From positions 62,001 to 126,000 of the forward strand of contig JANRIQ010000032.1 in assembly GCA_033764775.1 (NCBI GenBank): a DNA stretch of 64,000 nt, written 5' to 3'. Shown piece after piece: positions 17,002 to 25,223 of this stretch. The stretch's first letter is position 1, and every line of letters starts with the position of its first letter. The translations under genes and the position numbers were made by a program. The stretch comes from JAWXCE01 sp033764775 (lineage in GTDB: Bacteria; Pseudomonadota; Alphaproteobacteria; Rhizobiales; Rhodomicrobiaceae). Below the pieces are notes generated by a model. The model did not search any database, had not been told where the DNA came from, and saw nothing but the letters and a program-made list of their open reading frames with translations.

Positions 17002-18473
17002 GCCTGCCCCATTATCCATGCTATATTGACGGCGCATTCGTGGACGGCGCATCATCCATTGAAAGCGTCAACCCAGCCACGGGCGAGATTTGGGCGACGT
17101 TTGGCGCGGCGAGCGCCGAGGAGACGTCGGCGGCCGTTGAAGCGGCTTACCGCGCTTTCCATGATCCCAGTTGGCGGAACTTGACCGCAACGGCTCGCGG
17201 CAAGCTGCTTTACAAGCTCGCGGATCTCTTAGCTGAGCATAGCCCGCGACTCGCTGAATTGGAGACCCGCGACACGGGTAAAATCATTCGCGAAACGAGC
17301 GCGCAAATCGCCTATATCGCCGAGTATTATCGCTATTTCGCTGGTCTGGCCGACAAAATTCAAGGCGCGCATCTTCCAATCGATAAGGGAGATATGGAGG
17401 TTTACACGCGCCGCGAGCCGATAGGCGTGGTGGCCGCCGTCGTGCCCTGGAACTCGCAATTGTTCCTCTCCGCCGTAAAAATCGGGCCGGCGCTCGCCGC
17501 AGGCTGCACCTTGGTTTTGAAAACGTCAGAAGACGGCTCGGCGGCGCTTTTGGAGTTTGCGCGTCTTGTAGACAAAGTTGGCTTGCCGAAGGGGGTCGTC
17601 AATATCCTCTGTGGACGCGGAGAAGACTGCGGGCGCGCTCTCACGAGCCATCCGCTGGTCGCCCGCGTCGCTTTCACCGGCGGGCCGCAGACCGCACAGC
17701 GGGTTATCCGAAACACAGCTGAGAATCTGGCTGTGACTAGCCTTGAACTCGGGGGCAAATCGCCCGTCTTGGTGTTCGCCGATGCAGATTTGGAAAGCGC
17801 GGCCAACGCCGTCGTCGCCGGGATTTTTGCAGCTGCCGGACAGAGTTGCGTAGCGGGATCAAGGCTCATCGTCGAGAAGCGGGTTTATGACGAATTCCTG
17901 GCGATTTTGATCGCCAAGGCGGAGCGCATCCGCATCGGAGCGCCGGACGATCCGGCGACGGAGATGGGGCCTGTCGCCACTCAACGCCAACTCACGCATA
18001 TCCATACCATTGTCGCCGCCAGCGTCGCAGCGGGCGCGCGGGTATTGACCGGCGGAGAGGCGCCCGCGCACATGCCGACCGGCTTTTATTACAAGCCGAC
18101 GATCCTCGCCTGCCCGCGGCGCGACATTGCGTGCATGACGGAGGAGCTTTTCGGCCCAGTGTTGAGCGTGACGAGTTTTGAGACCGAAAAGGAGGCTGTG
18201 GAGATCGCGAATGATACGCGCTTCGGGCTGGCCTCCGGCGTTTTTACACGCGATCTCGCCCGCGCGCACCGCATGATCGGCGCGATCCGGGCCGGAATGG
18301 TATGGGTCAACACCTACCGCGCCATTTCCCCCCTTGCTCCGTTTGGCGGCTATGGCCAGAGCGGCTATGGGCGCGAAGGCGGCGTCGATAGCATCGACGA
18401 TTACACGCGGACAAAATCCGTGTGGATCAAAACCTCCGACGAACCAATCCCCGACCCATTCATAATGCGATGA
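16998..18473 (+). CDS. NAD(P)+-dependent aldehyde dehydrogenase
   Basis: Full-length ALDH of 491 aa. The cofactor region includes VVPWNSQLF and KTSEDGSAALLEFA. The general base is Glu250 (LELGGKSP) and the nucleophile is Cys284 (GQSCVAGS). The C-terminal EELFGPVLSV and NDTRFGLASGVFTRD are typical. It would oxidise the aldehyde released after monooxygenation and hydrolysis. It overlaps both the LLM gene and the permease gene by 4 bases, which shows one tightly coupled operon. Confidence 0.95.
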   Translation: MSLPHYPCYIDGAFVDGASSIESVNPATGEIWATFGAASAEETSAAVEAAYRAFHDPSWRNLTATARGKLLYKLADLLAEHSPRLAELETRDTGKIIRETSAQIAYIAEYYRYFAGLADKIQGAHLPIDKGDMEVYTRREPIGVVAAVVPWNSQLFLSAVKIGPALAAGCTLVLKTSEDGSAALLEFARLVDKVGLPKGVVNILCGRGEDCGRALTSHPLVARVAFTGGPQTAQRVIRNTAENLAVTSLELGGKSPVLVFADADLESAANAVVAGIFAAAGQSCVAGSRLIVEKRVYDEFLAILIAKAERIRIGAPDDPATEMGPVATQRQLTHIHTIVAASVAAGARVLTGGEAPAHMPTGFYYKPTILACPRRDIACMTEELFGPVLSVTSFETEKEAVEIANDTRFGLASGVFTRDLARAHRMIGAIRAGMVWVNTYRAISPLAPFGGYGQSGYGREGGVDSIDDYTRTKSVWIKTSDEPIPDPFIMR

Positions 18474-19357
18474 CGACAATGGCTAGCACACACTGCGCCA
18501 TGGCCGCCAACGACCCCGCAATCGCGCGGGCGTGGTCATGGTTCATTTTGCCGGTTGTCGTGTTTCTGACGCTGTTTTTCCTGCTGCCGGTCATCAACCT
18601 CGTCGAGCTTAGTCTGCGGCCCCACGCCGGGCCTGGCGCAGTGGGCGATGGCCTCACCCTCGCCAATTACACCCGCTTCCTAACCGACCCGTTTTATCTG
18701 GGCGTGCTGTTCGACACCATGGCGATAGGGCTTGTGGTCGTCTCCATTTGCCTTGTGCTGGCTTACCCCATCGCTTACGTGCTCGCGCGAACCAAAAGCC
18801 GGTTTCGCGGCGCTTTGCTTTTTATTGTGATCGCCCCGCTCCTCATATCAACTGTTGTGCGCAATCTCGGCTGGTTTCCCATTTTGGGGGGGTCTGGGCT
18901 CATAAACTGGGCGCTGATGTCGTTGGGGATTATCTCTGAGCCGATCCGCTTGATGAATAACACAACAGGCGTAATCATCGCTCTCACGCATACTTTCCTG
19001 CCGTTCATGATTTTGGCGCTCGTCACCGTCATCCAGAAAATCGGCGTTGAACTGGAGGAGGCTGCACGCAACCTTGGCGCGGGCCCGATTGAGACGTTCT
19101 TCCGCGTGATTTTGCCGTTGAGCCGCCCTGGCCTGCTCGCAGGCTATCTCATCGTTTTCACAAGCGTTATCAGCGCCTTCACGACGCCCGCCATGATGGG
19201 CGGCCGACGGGTGCTCGTCATGTCAACACTCATCGAGCAGCAGATGCGCAGCGTCCTGAACTACCCTGTCGCCGCCACGGCCGCGATTTTGCTGATGGTC
19301 ATGGCGGCCGCGCTGACCATCGCTTCCTTGCGCCAGCGTGGAGACGCGCGGCCATGA
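18470..19357 (+). CDS. ABC transporter permease, PotB-like
   Basis: Membrane protein of 295 aa with about six helices; the ATG at 18470 overlaps the aldehyde dehydrogenase stop. The EAA coupling loop reads EEAARNLGAGPIETFFRVILPLSRPG, written here as EEAARNLGAG...LPLSRPG, near residues 193-220. It groups with spermidine/putrescine (PotB/PotH) permeases, which also serve other cationic amines and some carboxylates. It pairs with the next gene. Confidence 0.92.
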   Translation: MTTMASTHCAMAANDPAIARAWSWFILPVVVFLTLFFLLPVINLVELSLRPHAGPGAVGDGLTLANYTRFLTDPFYLGVLFDTMAIGLVVVSICLVLAYPIAYVLARTKSRFRGALLFIVIAPLLISTVVRNLGWFPILGGSGLINWALMSLGIISEPIRLMNNTTGVIIALTHTFLPFMILALVTVIQKIGVELEEAARNLGAGPIETFFRVILPLSRPGLLAGYLIVFTSVISAFTTPAMMGGRRVLVMSTLIEQQMRSVLNYPVAATAAILLMVMAAALTIASLRQRGDARP

Positions 19358-20157
19358 TGCGCTGGATGCTGAACGCCTGGGTCGCCCTCGTCGTCATTTT
19401 CCTGACGTTGCCGCTCGCCGCCGCGTTCGCCGCATCGTTTTCGACAGGCGCGCCGCTCGCTTTCCCGCCGCCTGGCTTCACGCTCGATTGGTACCAGCAA
19501 ATCAATCCAGATTTTTATGCGCCGCTTCGGCTCAGCCTCATCATCGCGGCCGGGGCGACGGCGGTGGCGGCAGTGGTTGGAACCTGCGCAGCCTTGGCGC
19601 TGCAACGCGGCCTCTTGCCCGGCAAGCGACTGCTCGCGATTTTTTGCCTCTCCCCGCTCATGGTGCCAACACTCGTCATCGGCGTCATTGGCTTTCGCTT
19701 TACTCTTGCGATCTGGGACGCTTTTGGACTTTCCACGGCCGATACGGTGGCGGCGCTCATCATCGGACACGGCGTGTTTTGCGTGCCCTTCGTGGTGCGA
19801 TCAGCGCTTGCGGTTCAAGCGAACTACGACATGGCTCTTGAAGAGGCTGCGCTCAACCTCGGGGCATCGCCTGTTCAAGCCTTTTTGCGCGTGACGCTGC
19901 CGCTTCTCACGCCCGGCATCGCGGCGGGAGGGATTTTCGCGTTCCTTGCATCGTTCGACGACGTGCCGGTCGCGCTGTTCCTCGGAGGCAGCAATACTGT
20001 GACGTTGCCTGTGAAGATCTTCACCAGCATCGAGTTCAGCTTTGACGCCAGCGTCATGGCGGTGGCGACGCTGATCGTGGGCGGCTCCATCGCGTTGATG
20101 GTCGTCATTGATCGTTTGATCGGTCTGGAGACGTTTTTAGGGACCGGGCGCAACTGA
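19354..20157 (+). CDS. ABC transporter permease, PotC-like
   Basis: Membrane protein of 267 aa with about six helices and the EAA loop (EEAALNLGASPVQAF...LPLLTPG) near residues 158-185. It is the second channel subunit beside the PotB-like protein and overlaps it by 4 bases. The family imports polyamines and related compounds. The binding protein follows after 67 bases. Confidence 0.92.
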   Translation: MMRWMLNAWVALVVIFLTLPLAAAFAASFSTGAPLAFPPPGFTLDWYQQINPDFYAPLRLSLIIAAGATAVAAVVGTCAALALQRGLLPGKRLLAIFCLSPLMVPTLVIGVIGFRFTLAIWDAFGLSTADTVAALIIGHGVFCVPFVVRSALAVQANYDMALEEAALNLGASPVQAFLRVTLPLLTPGIAAGGIFAFLASFDDVPVALFLGGSNTVTLPVKIFTSIEFSFDASVMAVATLIVGGSIALMVVIDRLIGLETFLGTGRN

Positions 20158-20224
20158 GCGACACATGTTTCAACGAAACTAGGCAGTAATAACAGATCAA
20201 GAGTTTTTTTGGAGAGTAGAGACA

Positions 20225-21271
20225 ATGAGAAGATTACTTGCACTTTTAACTCTATCTTTGGCTCTGGCCGGTCAGGCGCGCGCCCAAGAGGTCACCTTGC
20301 GGGTAGCGAACTATGGCGGCGCCTTCTCCGCAAGCCAGAAAAAGTATGCCGCCGACCTTTTCACGCAGCGCACAGGCGTGAAAATACAATTCATTGACGG
20401 TAACCCGGCAGATCATTTGGCCAAGATGATCGCGTCCAAAGGCCGGGAAGCCCCCTACGACGTTGTGTACATAGATGACGATGTGCAAGCCAAAGCCATT
20501 GCGGCGGGGGTGCTGGAGAAACTCGACCCTACCCTCGTTCCAAACTTGCAGTTCATTTATGACGAGGCGAAAAATAAAGATGGCTACGGGCCGGGGATGA
20601 TCTTCTACTCGGTGGGCATCGCCTACAATGTCGAAAAGCTGAAAGCCGCAGGTATACCTGAAATAACGTCCTGGGCGGATTTATGGAACCCTAAGCTTGA
20701 GGGCAAAGTCGCCGTTCCAGACCTTTCCACAATCATGGGCCGGGATTTTCTCGTCGCCGCTGCGCGGCTGAACGGCGGCGATGAAAAAACGCTGGAAAAA
20801 GGCGTCGAAAAAATCGCGACGCTCAAAGCCCACTCCTACTACACATCCTCTGCCGCGCTTGCGACCGCCTTTCAGGGCGGAGAGGTGTGGGCCGCGCCAT
20901 GGATCAACGGCCGCACCTGGGGCATGATCGACAAAGGCGCGCCTATGAAATACGTGCTGCCGAAGGAAGGGGGCTTCGGCAACATGACCGTGATCGATTT
21001 GGCGGCTGGCGCGAAATACCCAAAAGAGGCCCAGGCCTACATCAACTTCGTTCTCGACCCGCTGCCGCAGCTCGGCCAGGCAAACGAAATTCCATACGGG
21101 CCGACCAACAAGCTTTTGGCGCCCGTGCTCGCTGCTTACCCCGAGTTGGCCAAGAAATTTCCTGCATCGCCCGATGACTTGAAAAAGCTGATCCTGGTGG
21201 ATTGGAAAACCTACAACGCCAATCACGAAAGGGCGGTCGAGCTATGGAATCGCCAGGTCATCCGGAAGTAG
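20225..21271 (+). CDS. Periplasmic solute-binding protein, PotD-like
   Basis: Protein of 348 aa with a signal peptide (residues 1-20, ALLTLSLALAGQARA) and a type-2 periplasmic binding fold: LRVANYGGAFSASQKKYAAD, VVYIDDDVQAKA and GVEKIATLKAHSYYTSSAA (about residue 199). The ATG has a GGAGAG ribosome site. It recognises the imported substrate, so its ligand would be the best clue to the pathway. The acidic residues that bind the spermidine amines in PotD cannot be matched with confidence by eye. Confidence 0.9.
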   Translation: MRRLLALLTLSLALAGQARAQEVTLRVANYGGAFSASQKKYAADLFTQRTGVKIQFIDGNPADHLAKMIASKGREAPYDVVYIDDDVQAKAIAAGVLEKLDPTLVPNLQFIYDEAKNKDGYGPGMIFYSVGIAYNVEKLKAAGIPEITSWADLWNPKLEGKVAVPDLSTIMGRDFLVAAARLNGGDEKTLEKGVEKIATLKAHSYYTSSAALATAFQGGEVWAAPWINGRTWGMIDKGAPMKYVLPKEGGFGNMTVIDLAAGAKYPKEAQAYINFVLDPLPQLGQANEIPYGPTNKLLAPVLAAYPELAKKFPASPDDLKKLILVDWKTYNANHERAVELWNRQVIRK

Positions 21272-21313
21272 CGACTCAAGGCGCGCGTTTCCAATGCATT
21301 CGGCGGAGATGGA

Positions 21314-22378
21314 ATGTCCGAAGTTCGTCTTGAAAGCGTGCGAAAACGCTATGGATCAGCCATGGCGGTGGAAAGGGTGTCCCTCACGATCGGAGAGGGG
21401 GAGTTCGTCACGTTGCTCGGCGCATCCGGCTCTGGAAAGACAACATGCCTACGCATGGTCGCCGGCTTCGTGTACCCCGATGAAGGGAGGGTCTACATTG
21501 CGGATGCGGAGGTAACCCGCACGCCCCCGCATAAGCGGGCAACCGCTATGGTGTTCCAGCAATACGCCTTGTTCCCGCATTTAAACGTCGCGCAGAACGT
21601 TGCGTTCGGTTTGAAGGTCCGTCGGCTGAATAGGGCTGAGATTGACGCGCGCGTCCGCGAAGTTTTGAGCCTTGTGCGGCTCGATGGACTGGCCGAGCGC
21701 ATGCCGAACCAGCTTTCCGGAGGGCAGAAGCAGCGCGTTGCGCTGGCGCGCGCGGTGGTGCTGAAACCTCAGATCCTACTCCTCGACGAACCGTTGGCCG
21801 CCCTCGATCTCAAACTGCGCGAGGAGTTGCAACTGGAGATAAAACGGGTGCAGACCGCACTTGGCGTCACGACGTTGTTCGTCACCCACGATCAGGGGGA
21901 GGCGCTCGACATGTCCGACAGAGTCGCGGTGATGCATAAAGGGCGGATCGTGCAAGTCGATACGCCCGCAGAGCTTTATCAAGCGCCGGCCAACGGCGTT
22001 GTTGCGCAGTTCATCGGCCGGATGACAATTTTTCCTGCCCGGATCAAGTCCATCGAGAACGGTATTTGTTTGCTGTGCGACAACCATGGCGGCGATTTCA
22101 AGACGCGGCACTGGCCTAAGGATGCGCAGACAGGCGAGGCGGTGTTGCTCACTATCCGCCCCGAAGCTTACCGCATCGACGCGCATCTCGATAATGTTTG
22201 TAAAGCAACCCTTGATCGCGTGCTTTACCAGGGAACCGGTTGGCTATGCCAGGCGAGCGAGAGCGCCGAACGCCGCCACACCGTCAGCGTGCCTTTAACC
22301 GCGAACGCGCCAAAGATCGGTGAACGCGTTTTTCTGAGTTGGAGGGCGGAGGATTGCCGGGCAATCCGTGAGACCTGA
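21314..22378 (+). CDS. ABC transporter ATP-binding protein, PotA-like
   Basis: Protein of 354 aa. Walker A is GASGSGKTT (about 37-45), the Q-loop is VFQQYALFPHL, the signature is LSGGQKQRVALARA, Walker B is ILLLDEPLAALD and the switch His is in FVTHDQGEALDMSDR. A TOBE-type C-terminal domain (about 240-354) is present. It drives the PotBC-like permease pair. A GGCGGAGATG stretch precedes the start. Confidence 0.93.
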   Translation: MSEVRLESVRKRYGSAMAVERVSLTIGEGEFVTLLGASGSGKTTCLRMVAGFVYPDEGRVYIADAEVTRTPPHKRATAMVFQQYALFPHLNVAQNVAFGLKVRRLNRAEIDARVREVLSLVRLDGLAERMPNQLSGGQKQRVALARAVVLKPQILLLDEPLAALDLKLREELQLEIKRVQTALGVTTLFVTHDQGEALDMSDRVAVMHKGRIVQVDTPAELYQAPANGVVAQFIGRMTIFPARIKSIENGICLLCDNHGGDFKTRHWPKDAQTGEAVLLTIRPEAYRIDAHLDNVCKATLDRVLYQGTGWLCQASESAERRHTVSVPLTANAPKIGERVFLSWRAEDCRAIRET

Positions 22379-22429
22379 GTTCGGAGCCCCCGTTCCGCCC
22401 TAGTGCTTGAAAGCCACGAGGTCATAAAC

Positions 22430-23230
22430 GTGCGATACCAAACCGTTGGTCACGACAGCATTCAATATCACGCTTTCTGTGACGGCAAAGTCTTTGCTGT
22501 CCGGATTTTTCGCACAGATACGCTTGAGCACCATTCCGCATGGATTTACGACAACGGCATTCGGGAGGTCGTCTCCAGCGTGGCGCCCATCCTCCAAAGT
22601 GGAGCACCCTATCTCGACGTATCTTGCCCCACGCTGATGATCTCGGCGCCGGGCGACGGCTGCTTAAGTGTGAGAGCGGGACAAGCAGGGGATGAATTCG
22701 ATATTGAGTTCAAATGTAAAGCATCCTTCGAGTGGCGGTACGACGCTGTCGAGAGGCAAGAAAGCGTCCTCCATCAACCCAATCTCGACTGCAGGATCAG
22801 ATATCAAGGTCGCGAGTTCGCCGGCGTCGGATATCACAAACGCTATTACTGGAAGAATCCGCCGCGATACTGGGGCTATCGCTTCTTGCACGGGGTTCTA
22901 GAGGACGACGGCACGGTCATCTGGACGGCGGACGCTGTTTTCGGCGTCAACAAGTATGACTATTTCAAAATCCTAAATGGGGCCACGGGCGAACTGCTGG
23001 AAGCCGACCCTAACACCTGTGCCCACAAGGCGGAGGCGATGTTTGGAGTTATCGGCGCAGAGCGGCACGAGGTTAAATTCACTGCGGAGGCCGTCTGGGA
23101 AAAACGCCTACTCTCCAGCGGTATGGATAGCCATATGCGCCAATGTGCGGGCGCCTTCACCCATAACTCAGCCGGCGTGACCCGCCGCGGCGCGGCGCTC
23201 ACCGAATATTGTTTCGGCACGCTCGGTTAG
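22430..23230 (+). CDS. Uncharacterised protein closing the catabolic operon
   Basis: Protein of 266 aa from a GTG at 22430 with GAGG eight bases ahead; a GTG at 22403 would add nine residues without a ribosome site. No signal peptide or membrane helix is seen. The sequence is rich in aromatic residues and beta-type alternation, with a central block GVGYHKRYYWKNPPRYWGYR (about residues 129-148) followed by FLHGVLEDDGTVIWTADAVFG. This recalls the barrel halves of CrtC/AttH-like (lipocalin-related) proteins, but I do not recognise the family with confidence. It lies 51 bases after the ATPase gene and most likely belongs to the same transcript. Confidence 0.7.
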   Translation: MRYQTVGHDSIQYHAFCDGKVFAVRIFRTDTLEHHSAWIYDNGIREVVSSVAPILQSGAPYLDVSCPTLMISAPGDGCLSVRAGQAGDEFDIEFKCKASFEWRYDAVERQESVLHQPNLDCRIRYQGREFAGVGYHKRYYWKNPPRYWGYRFLHGVLEDDGTVIWTADAVFGVNKYDYFKILNGATGELLEADPNTCAHKAEAMFGVIGAERHEVKFTAEAVWEKRLLSSGMDSHMRQCAGAFTHNSAGVTRRGAALTEYCFGTLG

Positions 23231-23529
23231 CGGACTGCTTGCCGCGCTCGCGGTTTTCGTCGCGCCCCGCTTTCCCGCAAAATCACACCCATCACGGCGG
23301 ACGCTCGGCCAAATCCGCCAGGGCCGCGGTGAATGAAGCCGCGGCAGCCTCCAAGGCCTCGAATAATGGCGTGCAAGGAAATCGAACGCCCTCGAAACCC
23401 GGCTTGCGCGGTTCGGATGCGCCCAAACCTCGGAGTACATAGCCCGGCCGATAGGGCGCCAGGTGGCCGGAAAAGTGGTAGGCGCGTATTTTTGAAGTCT
23501 ATGCTTCTGCGCCTAAATCGTTGATTCAA
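23231..23529. other. Non-coding gap between the catabolic operon and tRNA-Arg
   Basis: About 300 bases with no supported gene. Short frames here have no ribosome sites and carry low-complexity products. No integrase remnant, direct repeat of the tRNA 3' end or clear terminator was found. Confidence 0.5.
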
Positions 23530-23606
23530 TGGCGGACCGAGGAAGATTCGAACTCCCGACCCTCAGATTCGTAGTCTGATGCTCTATCCAGCTGAGCTAT
23601 CGGTCC
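23530..23606 (-). tRNA. tRNA-Arg (anticodon ACG)
   Basis: A 77-base cloverleaf on the minus strand: acceptor GGACCGA/TCGGTCC, discriminator G, encoded CCA, anticodon stem TCAGA/TCTGA around CTACGAA (anticodon ACG) and T stem GGGAG/CTTCC. A34 would be changed to inosine by TadA to read CGU, CGC and CGA. Its 3' end points toward the catabolic island. Confidence 0.97.
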
Positions 23607-23673
23607 TCGCATGCGGACGAGAGCGCCCCATGAGAGCGTTTTGAATACCGTGCGCGCGGACAGTTGGCAAGCG

Positions 23674-25191
23674 TTACTGCAGCCGGGCGCCGTCGGACTT
23701 GGGAGGGCGGATGGCGAAGGGGCGGCCGGAGGGCGCGGTCTGCGCGTCGGGAATCTCCAACCGGAAGCTCGCCCCGGTCTCGGTGTCGAGAAGCGAAAGC
23801 GCGCCGCCATGCGCGCGGGCGATTTCCGCCGAGATCGCGAGTCCGAGGCCCGTGCCGCCGTCGCGCGACGACCCTTTGAACGGCTCGAACAAATGCGGCC
23901 GCGCTCGGATCGGCACGCCGGGGCCGTTGTCGCTGACCGTGATGCGCACGACGCCGCCGTCGCGTTGCGCGCCCACCTCGATGGCGGGCGCCGCGCCGTC
24001 CGTGGGCGTCTTCTCCAGAATTTGCGCGGCGTTGCGCAATAGGTTCGAGAAAATGCGGAAAAGCTGATCCCGGTCTGCGTCGATCTGCAGGTTCGGCGGC
24101 ACCGCCATGCGCCAGGCGATCTGCGGATGGTCGGGCAGGCCGATGCTGTCGGCGGCCTCCTCGATGAGCGGCGCGAGCGGAAAGATCTTGCGCCGCGGCG
24201 GCAGCTCGCTCGCCTTGCCGAAGCGCAGGGTTTCGGCGCAGAGCTGGATGGCGCGGTCGAGCGACAGGATGAGCTTGGGCGCAAAACGCTGCACGATCGG
24301 GTCGGTGGAGACGACCATGCGGTCGGACATGAGTTGTGCGCTAGCCAGGATGTTGCGCAGGTCGTGATTGATTTTGCTCACCGCGAGGCCGAGCGCGGCA
24401 AGCCGGCTTTTCTGCTGAAGCATGTCGGCCAGGTCGCTTTGCATCGCCGCCAGCTCGTGCTCGGCCGTGCCCAATTCGTCGCCGCGCCCGCACGGACTGA
24501 TGATGCGGCTCCGGTCCTCGGGGTTTTCGCGGAAGCGCACCATGTTCCAGGTCAGCCGCTCCACAGGCCGCACGAACAGGGCGTTCAGCGCCAGGTAGAC
24601 GAGCGCGGCCGTGATGAACGAGATGATGAGCGACAGGAAGAAGATGTTCGTGGCGTAGGTCATCAGCGCGGCCTTGAGCGGCGCTTCGTCCATTACGATT
24701 TCGATCAGGTCGCCGCCGATCTCGGGTGAGCCGATGACGCGGATCATGCGCCCGTCCGGCGCGAAAAACACACCCAGCCCGTCGCCGATGAGCGAGACCC
24801 ATGTCGCCTCCCGCAGGTCGTAGGTGGCGTCGATTGAGCGCTGATCCTCCAACTGGAGCACAAGCTCGCGGAAATCGTCCCGCCGCAGCGCGACCGCTCG
24901 CACGCCCGCCGTGTTGAGCAGCTCGGAGCGCAGCTTGCGCGGCAGCGTGCGGTCCGGGGCGGCTTCGAGGGCGAGGGAGGCGATTTGCGCGGCGGTGAGC
25001 CGGTCGAGCAGCCAGTTGTGCCGGTAGTTGGCGACGGAGGGCGCGAAGATCAGCACCTCCGCCAGCATCACGAAACCGATGGTGAGCAGCAGCAGCTTGG
25101 TGGACAGGCTGAGAGCGCGAAAACGAGCCTGCAAGCGCGCGCCCCATCGCGGCTCGATCAGTATGGCTTGCGACTGGCTCTCGTCCAACAC
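23674..25191 (-). CDS. Membrane-bound sensor histidine kinase
   Basis: Protein of 505 aa from a GTG at 25191 with GAGAG ahead. Helix 1 spans about 32-50, a periplasmic sensor domain runs from about 52 to 180, and helix 2 spans about 182-206, followed by HAMP. The dimerisation box has phospho-His 276 (SKINHDLRNILA). The HATPase domain shows the N-box near 384-390 (SNLLRNAAQ), DNGPG at 421-425 and GTGLGL. No cognate response regulator lies nearby. It follows an FAD-oxidoreductase gene by 32 bases on the same strand, so the two are probably co-transcribed; the sensed signal could be redox-related (inference). Confidence 0.88.
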   Translation of the reverse strand: MLDESQSQAILIEPRWGARLQARFRALSLSTKLLLLTIGFVMLAEVLIFAPSVANYRHNWLLDRLTAAQIASLALEAAPDRTLPRKLRSELLNTAGVRAVALRRDDFRELVLQLEDQRSIDATYDLREATWVSLIGDGLGVFFAPDGRMIRVIGSPEIGGDLIEIVMDEAPLKAALMTYATNIFFLSLIISFITAALVYLALNALFVRPVERLTWNMVRFRENPEDRSRIISPCGRGDELGTAEHELAAMQSDLADMLQQKSRLAALGLAVSKINHDLRNILASAQLMSDRMVVSTDPIVQRFAPKLILSLDRAIQLCAETLRFGKASELPPRRKIFPLAPLIEEAADSIGLPDHPQIAWRMAVPPNLQIDADRDQLFRIFSNLLRNAAQILEKTPTDGAAPAIEVGAQRDGGVVRITVSDNGPGVPIRARPHLFEPFKGSSRDGGTGLGLAISAEIARAHGGALSLLDTETGASFRLEIPDAQTAPSGRPFAIRPPKSDGARLQ

Positions 25192-25223
25192 GTTACGCTC
25201 TCAAACATCGGCCGCGCGGGCGG

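Noticed and set aside
23365..23425. Possible tRNA remnant (GGAAATCGAACGCCC resembles a T arm)
   Set aside because: No acceptor, D or anticodon stem can be built around it, and the likeness covers only about 15 bases.
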